Source of the DNA: Bacillota bacterium
GTDB taxonomy: Bacteria; Bacillota_E; JAJZYS01; JAILZS01
Direction: 5' to 3'
DNA length: 10,930 nucleotides
Assembly (NCBI GenBank): GCA_021817625.1
Contig: JAKASY010000017.1
Coordinates: 1 to 10,930 of the forward strand
The position numbers were made by a program, and so were the translations under genes. The notes beneath the pieces were generated by a model. That model had not been told where the DNA came from and ran no database searches. It was given only the letters and a program-made list of their open reading frames with translations. Shown in pieces: positions 7,350 to 10,930 of this stretch. Within the stretch, counting starts at the first letter, position 1. Each line of letters opens with the position of its first letter.

Positions 7350-8612
7350 AGGGCCAGGTCCGCCGTGGCGCCGGGGCGGGGTACGGAGGCGGACGCCGGT
7401 CTCGGTTCCGGCAGGAGAGCGAGGGCCGCCGTGACCGCCGCCACGAGGCCGGCCAGGAGAAGCGGGCCGCCGCGGCCGAACACGGCCTGCACCGAGCCGG
7501 CGAGGGAGAGGACGAGGAACACGACCATGCCGGCGATGGCGCTCGTGCCGCCGATCGCGGCGCCGGCGTCGGGACCCGCGCACCAGGCCGAGCGCAGGGC
7601 ACCGAAGGCGATGGAGGCCAGCTGGTAGCCGGCGTAGACGACGACGAACAGGCCGATGCCGCCCAGAAGGCCCATGCGCAGGGCGAAGAGCGCAACCGCC
7701 GCGCCGTGGAGGAGCACCCCGAAGGCGAGGGCGCGCCCGTGGCCGAGACGGCGCGAGAGGCCGCTCGCCACGAAGCTGACGCTCACCATCCCGAGCGCGC
7801 CCAGCGCGAACAGGAGGTCCACGGAGCGCGGGGCGATGCCGTCGCCCGCGTGCGCCATGAGGGCGAGGAAGGGACCGTTGATCGTCAGGGCGAGGAGGCT
7901 CGTGACGCCAGATCGTCACGGCAAGCAGGCGGCGGCGGGCAGGCGAGCCGAGGACGGCCTGGCGCGCCTCGGCGATCGCGCCGGCGATGCCCCCCGCCTC
8001 GCGCATGCCCGGCCTGCGCAGGTCGTGGCGCGGCTCGACGAACAGCCGAAGGCGGGTCAGGCCGACGCCCACATAGCACACGCCCGTGCCGGCGATGTAC
8101 ACCTCCGGCGGCAGGAACGGCAGGACGACCAGGGCGCCAAGGAGTGGGCCGATCACGTATCCGGGCGACACGAGGGAGTTGTAGCGCGTGAAGGCCATGA
8201 GGCGCTCCGCCGGCGGCACCGAGTCGGCCACCATGGTCGTGAAGGACGGGCTCTGGATGCCGAACACGATGTTGATCGCCACGTAGGCGGCGGCCATCAC
8301 CTGCCAGACGGGGCTCACGGCCATAACCACCCAGATCAGGCCGGCAGCCGTCGTCGGCACGGCGATGAGCAGGCGCGCGCCGTGGCGGTCGGCGAGGCGG
8401 CCGCCGAGGTACTGGGCGCCCGACCCGAGCAGGTTGACGAGAGCGTACGTGACGACCACGCCGAACGCGGGTGCCCCTTCCCGCACGAGCAGGATCGGGA
8501 TGATCGGGCTCCAGCTCTGGACGGCGAGGTTTAGGAGGTTCGAGGTGATGCCGAGAACCGGGATGTTCCGGCGCGTGCCCGGGACGCTTGTCGCGTCGGG
8601 GGCGGTCGTCAT
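7346..8612 (-). pseudogene. MFS transporter gene interrupted by a single-base frameshift
   Basis: The two halves of a 12-helix major facilitator superfamily permease lie in different frames. The N-half (8612 to about 7908) runs MTTAPDATSV..., with motif A between helices 2 and 3 (GGRLADRHGAR, 71-80) and about six hydrophobic segments. It ends in LLAVTIW (Trp235). The C-half resumes at about 7906 as VTSLLALTINGPFLALMAH and carries the matching SGLSRRLGHGRALAFG loop and the remaining helices to TGA 7348-7346. Removing one base near 7907 joins them into a 421-residue protein of normal length, so this is a recent mutation or a sequencing/assembly error, not an old relic. The ATG at 8612 has the purine-rich SD GGGAAGGGGAA, 8 bases upstream. 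It is the first gene of the operon leading to the aminotransferase and murD. The substrate is not identifiable; drug or metabolite efflux is possible. Confidence 0.85.
7901..7920. repeat. 7-bp inverted repeat at the transporter frameshift
   Basis: CGTGACG (7901-7907) and CGTCACG (7914-7920) are exact reverse complements separated by CCAGAT. The base that must be removed to restore the transporter frame lies at the stem-loop edge, near 7907. Confidence 0.8.
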
Positions 8613-8640
8613 GGCGCCGCTTCCCCTTCCCAGAGGCGCT

Positions 8641-8657
8641 GCCGGCCCGCGGCCGGC
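8641..8657 (-). repeat. GC-rich stem-loop in the transporter 5' leader
   Basis: GCCGGCC-CGC-GGCCGGC is a 7-bp perfect inverted repeat with a 3-nt loop. A transcript from the -10 at 8671-8666 would begin near 8659, putting the hairpin at its extreme 5' end, about 10 bases upstream of the SD. It could stabilise the mRNA or modulate initiation (inference). Confidence 0.5.
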
Positions 8658-8665
8658 TCCGGCCC

Positions 8666-8674
8666 ATTGTATCA
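8666..8674 (-). promoter_or_regulatory. extended -10 promoter for the transporter-aminotransferase-murD operon
   Basis: The minus strand reads TGATACAAT, an extended -10 (TG-n-TACAAT, five of six bases matching TATAAT). No recognisable -35 lies 16-18 bases upstream, as is usual for extended -10 promoters. It is the only AT-rich island in the 133-bp divergent gap. The plus strand reads TATCAT at 8670-8675 and could serve the divergent gene. Confidence 0.5.
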
Positions 8675-8745
8675 TCGCCGCCGCGGGCGCGGCGCCGGTC
8701 GGCCAGGAGGCAGTCGCCGCGCGGCGCCGAACGGGCCGGGAGGGG

Positions 8746-9516
8746 GTGGCACGGGCGGCGCTCGTTTGCGGCATCGACCTGGGCAGCGCATCCACGCCCA
8801 GCTACGTCTGCTGGCTCGACGGCGAGGATCTGGCCTTCGACCTCTACCGGGCCACGGAGCACGTGCCCCTGCCGTCCGCGCCCGACGGGCGCGCGGTCGC
8901 CGCCTACGCCCTCGACGGCCCGCAGGGGTTGCCCGAGGACCCCGGCGACGGCGGCCGCAGCGCGCGCGTTGCGGACCGCGCGGCGAGGACGCCCACACAG
9001 AGCCTGCCCACCTCCCCGGCCGGCCTGCGCGAGCTTAGGCTGTACGGCCCGTTCGTGCGCAACTCGGTCGCCATCTTCTGGCGTATGCACGTCACGGGCA
9101 CGGCGGCGCTTCTCGGCTCGAGGGACGGGGCGGACGGAGCCGCCGCCGTGTGCGAGACGTGGCCGCGGCTGGTGCTCCGGCGCCTTCTGGGCGACGGCGT
9201 CGCCATACCGTCCAAGCGGCGCGAGCCGGAGGCGTACGCTCGCCTGGCCTGGCGCGCGGTGCGGGCCCAGGGGCTTCGGGCGCCCGGCGTGGCCGTTCCG
9301 ACCGTCGATCAGGTAGACGCCGCGCTGTGCGCCCTCGCGGCCCTGGCCGTGGCCAGGGAGCGCGCCGGCGGCGCGGCGGTCGAGCGCCTGGGCCGTGCGC
9401 CGCGGCCGGACCCGACCGCCGGCTTCCTGCGCGAGGGCTACATCGTGGCGCCGGCCCCGCCCACTCGGGACGGCATCGGTCAGGGCACGACCACCGCCGC
9501 CAGGAACATGGCGTAG
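8746..9516 (+). CDS. DUF429 family protein, RNase H-like fold
   Basis: This predicted 256-residue protein resembles DUF429 proteins, which are predicted to adopt an RNase H-like fold but have no settled function. Visible signatures are CGIDLGSAS (8-16, Asp11), ALDGPQGLP (55-63, Asp57), DRAARTPTQSLPTSP (77-91), CETWPRL (136-142, Glu137), IPSKRREPEAY (154-164) and VDQVDAALCALAA (187-199, Asp188/Asp191). The spaced acids fit an RNase H-like active site, though activity is inferred only. GTG 8746 is chosen because it begins just before the first strand; the purine run GGGAGG at 8738-8743 is very close to it, so the true start may differ by a few codons. The gene is divergent from the transporter operon. 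Its last 37 bases overlap the 3' end of the opposing exchanger gene. No signal peptide is apparent. Confidence 0.78.
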   Translation: MARAALVCGIDLGSASTPSYVCWLDGEDLAFDLYRATEHVPLPSAPDGRAVAAYALDGPQGLPEDPGDGGRSARVADRAARTPTQSLPTSPAGLRELRLYGPFVRNSVAIFWRMHVTGTAALLGSRDGADGAAAVCETWPRLVLRRLLGDGVAIPSKRREPEAYARLAWRAVRAQGLRAPGVAVPTVDQVDAALCALAALAVARERAGGAAVERLGRAPRPDPTAGFLREGYIVAPAPPTRDGIGQGTTTAARNMA

Positions 9517-10475
9517 AAGGCCGCGCCGACGAGCAGGCGCGGCGCGTCCAGACGTCGGAAGGCGCGCAGCGAGACGGCGAAGAACAGGGCGGCCAGCAGG
9601 GCCAGGGCCGCGGCGAAGCTCTCCGTCGGTCCGAGCCGCCAGGGCGTGAGAGCGATGCCCAGTCCCGGGCCGATCGCGCTCTGGATGATCATCGCCCCGG
9701 TCACGGCGCTCAGCGCCAGGTCGTCGCGGCCGCGCCAGGTCCACACGACGGAGTTCATCACCTCGGGCAGCTCCGTCGCGAGCGGCGCGAGCACCACGGC
9801 GAGGACCAGATGGCTCACGCCGAGGGCGTGCCCCAGGCCGGTGACCGCCGACACGAAGGCCTCGGCGCCGACGAGGAGCAGCGCCACCGCGGCGGCCGCC
9901 TCGGCCAGCATCGCCAGAAGGCTCGGGTCCCGCCGCGCGCGCCACAGGGCGAAGCGCTGCGGGCGCATCTCGGCCGTCCCGCCGCCGCTGCGCACGGCGA
10001 TCACCAGGTACAGCAGGTAGCCGGCGCCGAGCGCGGCGGCCGCCGGAACGCGCAGGCCGTGCAGGACCGGCGTGCCGACGGCGAGCGCCACCGCCAGGAG
10101 GGCGACGAACCACAGGAGGTCCGCGCTGGCAGCACGGGCGTCCGCCTTGAGCTGTCCGTCCCTCCCCCGTAGAGAGCGCAGACCCGCCGCGGCGCCGATC
10201 AGGGCGAAGGCCATGGTGGCGAGGAGGAATGGGGCGCCCAGGATGGCGCCCACGCCGACCGCGTGTCCCGCGCTCGAGCCTCCTGCGACCGCGACGAGGG
10301 GCACGGCCAGCTCCGGCAGCGCCGTGCCCCAGGCGGCCAGCACGCCGCCCAGCAGGCGGTCGCCCAGGCGCAGGCGGAAGCCCAGCCACTCGATCGCGTT
10401 CGTGAAGGTCTGGGCGGCCAGGGCAACCGCCACCCCTCCGGCGATCATCGCCGCCGCCACCGCCGCCACGCTCAC
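9480..10475 (-). CDS. CaCA-family (sodium/calcium exchanger-like) membrane antiporter
   Basis: The gene encodes a 331-residue polytopic membrane protein with two homologous halves joined by a hydrophilic loop (about 163-185), as in bacterial CaCA/YrbG-type exchangers. The first alpha-repeat has GGVLAAWGTALPELAV (43-58, Glu55) and the second has APLATELPEVMNS (230-242, Glu235/Glu238). These are the GTSxPE-type motifs whose acidic residues bind the transported cation. The usual second part of each repeat, GSNxxN, is replaced by GAILGAPFLLAT (76-87) and by GAMIIQSAIGPG, so ion specificity may differ from Na+/Ca2+. The GTG start at 10475 has AGGAGG 15 bases upstream, rather far. It overlaps the TGA of a 12-codon upstream ORF (GTGA), so initiation is probably coupled. 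The 3' end overlaps the convergent DUF429 gene by 37 bp. It lies downstream of a methyltransferase gene on the same strand. Confidence 0.87.
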   Translation of the reverse strand: MSVAAVAAAMIAGGVAVALAAQTFTNAIEWLGFRLRLGDRLLGGVLAAWGTALPELAVPLVAVAGGSSAGHAVGVGAILGAPFLLATMAFALIGAAAGLRSLRGRDGQLKADARAASADLLWFVALLAVALAVGTPVLHGLRVPAAAALGAGYLLYLVIAVRSGGGTAEMRPQRFALWRARRDPSLLAMLAEAAAAVALLLVGAEAFVSAVTGLGHALGVSHLVLAVVLAPLATELPEVMNSVVWTWRGRDDLALSAVTGAMIIQSAIGPGLGIALTPWRLGPTESFAAALALLAALFFAVSLRAFRRLDAPRLLVGAAFYAMFLAAVVVP

Positions 10476-10510
10476 GGCGGGCCCGCCGTGCCTCCTCTCC
10501 GCCGGGCCAT
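10472..10510 (-). CDS. 12-codon upstream ORF coupled to the exchanger
   Basis: ATG 10510 follows GGAGG (complement of 10517-10521) with an ideal 6-nt spacer. It encodes MARRRGGTAGPP and then stops at TGA 10474-10472. That TGA overlaps the exchanger GTG (10475-10473) as GTGA. The spacing is better than that of the exchanger's own SD, so ribosomes may load here and re-initiate. The Arg-rich start and Gly-Pro-Pro end are notable, since a Pro-Pro before a stop can slow termination. There is no evidence the peptide itself is functional. Confidence 0.4.
   Translation of the reverse strand: MARRRGGTAGPP
10473..10490. repeat. 18-bp perfect palindrome over the exchanger start codon
   Basis: CACGGCGGGCCCGCCGTG is identical to its reverse complement. 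On the minus strand it fills the whole gap between AGGAGG (10496-10491) and the GTG start codon, and includes that codon. It could be an operator for a dimeric regulator or an RNA hairpin masking the start (inference). Confidence 0.6.
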
Positions 10511-10564
10511 CGCGCGCCTCCCCCCGACCGGGCGATCCGACGCCGCGCCGTCCCCTGCTCCTAT

Positions 10565-10578
10565 GCGCCGAGCGGCGC
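10565..10578 (-). terminator. weak hairpin after the methyltransferase stop
   Basis: GCGCC-GAGC-GGCGC is a 5-bp stem with a 4-nt loop, starting 12 bases downstream of the methyltransferase TAG. No U-tract follows. It might attenuate read-through into the exchanger, or be chance in GC-rich DNA. The rest of the 115-bp gap holds only the upstream ORF and its SD. Confidence 0.25.
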
Positions 10579-10590
10579 CTTCCATGCCCG

Positions 10591-10930
10591 CTAGCCCCGG
10601 CAGAGCACGGCGATGGCCTCCAGGTGGGCGGTATGGGGAAAGAGGTCCACCGGCACCACGCGCTCGACCTCGAAGCGCCCGCCCTCGACCAGGCGCCTGA
10701 GGTCGCGGGCAAGGGTCTCGGGCGAGCAGGAGACGTACACCAGGCGCGCGGGCGGCGAGGCCCGGAGCGCGTCCAGAAGCGCGGCAGCGGCGCCCGCGCG
10801 CGGTGGGTCGAGCAAGACCGCGTCCGGCGCGTGTCCGGCGCCAAAGCGCCTGGGATATAGGCTCTCCGCCGGCCCGCAGGCGAACTCCGCGTCGACGGCA
10901 ACATCTCGCTTCGGCCACGCGGCGAGAGCG
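10591..10930 (-). CDS. C-terminal part of a TrmA/RlmD-family RNA (uracil-C5) methyltransferase
   Basis: The gene enters from the right edge; about 113 C-terminal residues are visible. The family uses S-adenosylmethionine to methylate C5 of a uridine in 23S rRNA (RlmC/RlmD) or tRNA (TrmA). Diagnostic motifs are present: VLLDPPRAG (SAM-fold motif IV region), [15 protein letters not shown] with the catalytic nucleophile cysteine in [23 protein letters not shown] with the conserved general-base glutamate in HLE, and a short end, CRG. The frame continues upstream as [20 protein letters not shown] without a stop to the window edge. This C-terminal part cannot distinguish RlmD from RlmC or TrmA, or show whether an N-terminal TRAM domain or iron-sulfur cysteines exist. 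RlmD-type is the commonest annotation. Confidence 0.92.
   Translation of the reverse strand, partial: ALAAWPKRDVAVDAEFACGPAESLYPRRFGAGHAPDAVLLDPPRAGAAAALLDALRASPPARLVYVSCSPETLARDLRRLVEGGRFEVERVVPVDLFPHTAHLEAIAVLCRG

Noticed and set aside
5772..8612. A single 946-residue protein from transporter N-half through the aminotransferase
   Set aside because: The middle of about 185 codons is out of frame with clear permease sequence that continues in another frame (7346 to about 7906). The long frame is a by-product of the frameshift in GC-rich DNA.
1..10930. CRISPR arrays, tRNA/rRNA genes, insertion sequences, attachment sites, defence or toxin genes
   Set aside because: Looked for on both strands; no direct-repeat arrays, transposase motifs, cloverleaf or conserved rRNA segments were seen.

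Overview
The window is very GC-rich (roughly 70% by eye) bacterial DNA with short intergenic gaps. Most genes lie on the minus strand. The gene set is a chromosomal housekeeping neighbourhood: haem O synthase, the TypA/BipA GTPase, the cell-wall ligase MurD, a class I PLP aminotransferase and a 23S rRNA m5U methyltransferase-type enzyme. ctaB suggests a haem-A-containing terminal oxidase and so an aerobic organism. Composition and the MurD motif variant fit a high-GC lineage outside the usual model groups (Chloroflexota-like is one possibility), but this is a guess.

Layout. Positions 85-3013 hold ctaB and typA on the minus strand; typA starts at a TTG behind a perfect Shine-Dalgarno (SD) sequence. 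A 73-bp divergent promoter region separates typA from a plus-strand alpha/beta hydrolase (3014-3865), whose transcript may be leaderless. Positions 3866-4353 contain no intact gene, but include an 87-codon minus-strand stretch that looks like a relic of an ATPase-type gene. Positions 4354-8612 form a tightly packed minus-strand operon: an MFS transporter broken by a one-base frameshift, then a glutaredoxin-like domain joined without a stop to an aminotransferase, then murD. The last three junctions include two 4-bp GTGA stop/start overlaps. A second divergent region (8613-8745) leads to a plus-strand DUF429-type gene. That gene overlaps tail-to-tail with a minus-strand CaCA (sodium/calcium exchanger) family protein at 9480-10475. 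The C-terminal part of a TrmA/RlmD-family methyltransferase runs off the right edge.

No CRISPR array, tRNA, rRNA, insertion sequence or recognisable defence system is visible. The points most worth a second look are: (i) the in-frame glutaredoxin-aminotransferase fusion with an internal SD and ATG; (ii) the MFS frameshift next to a 7-bp inverted repeat; (iii) a 12-codon upstream ORF whose stop overlaps the GTG start of the exchanger, inside an 18-bp perfect palindrome; (iv) the ATPase-like relic; and (v) the divergent ion-binding motifs of the exchanger. I see no convincing wholly new multi-gene system.
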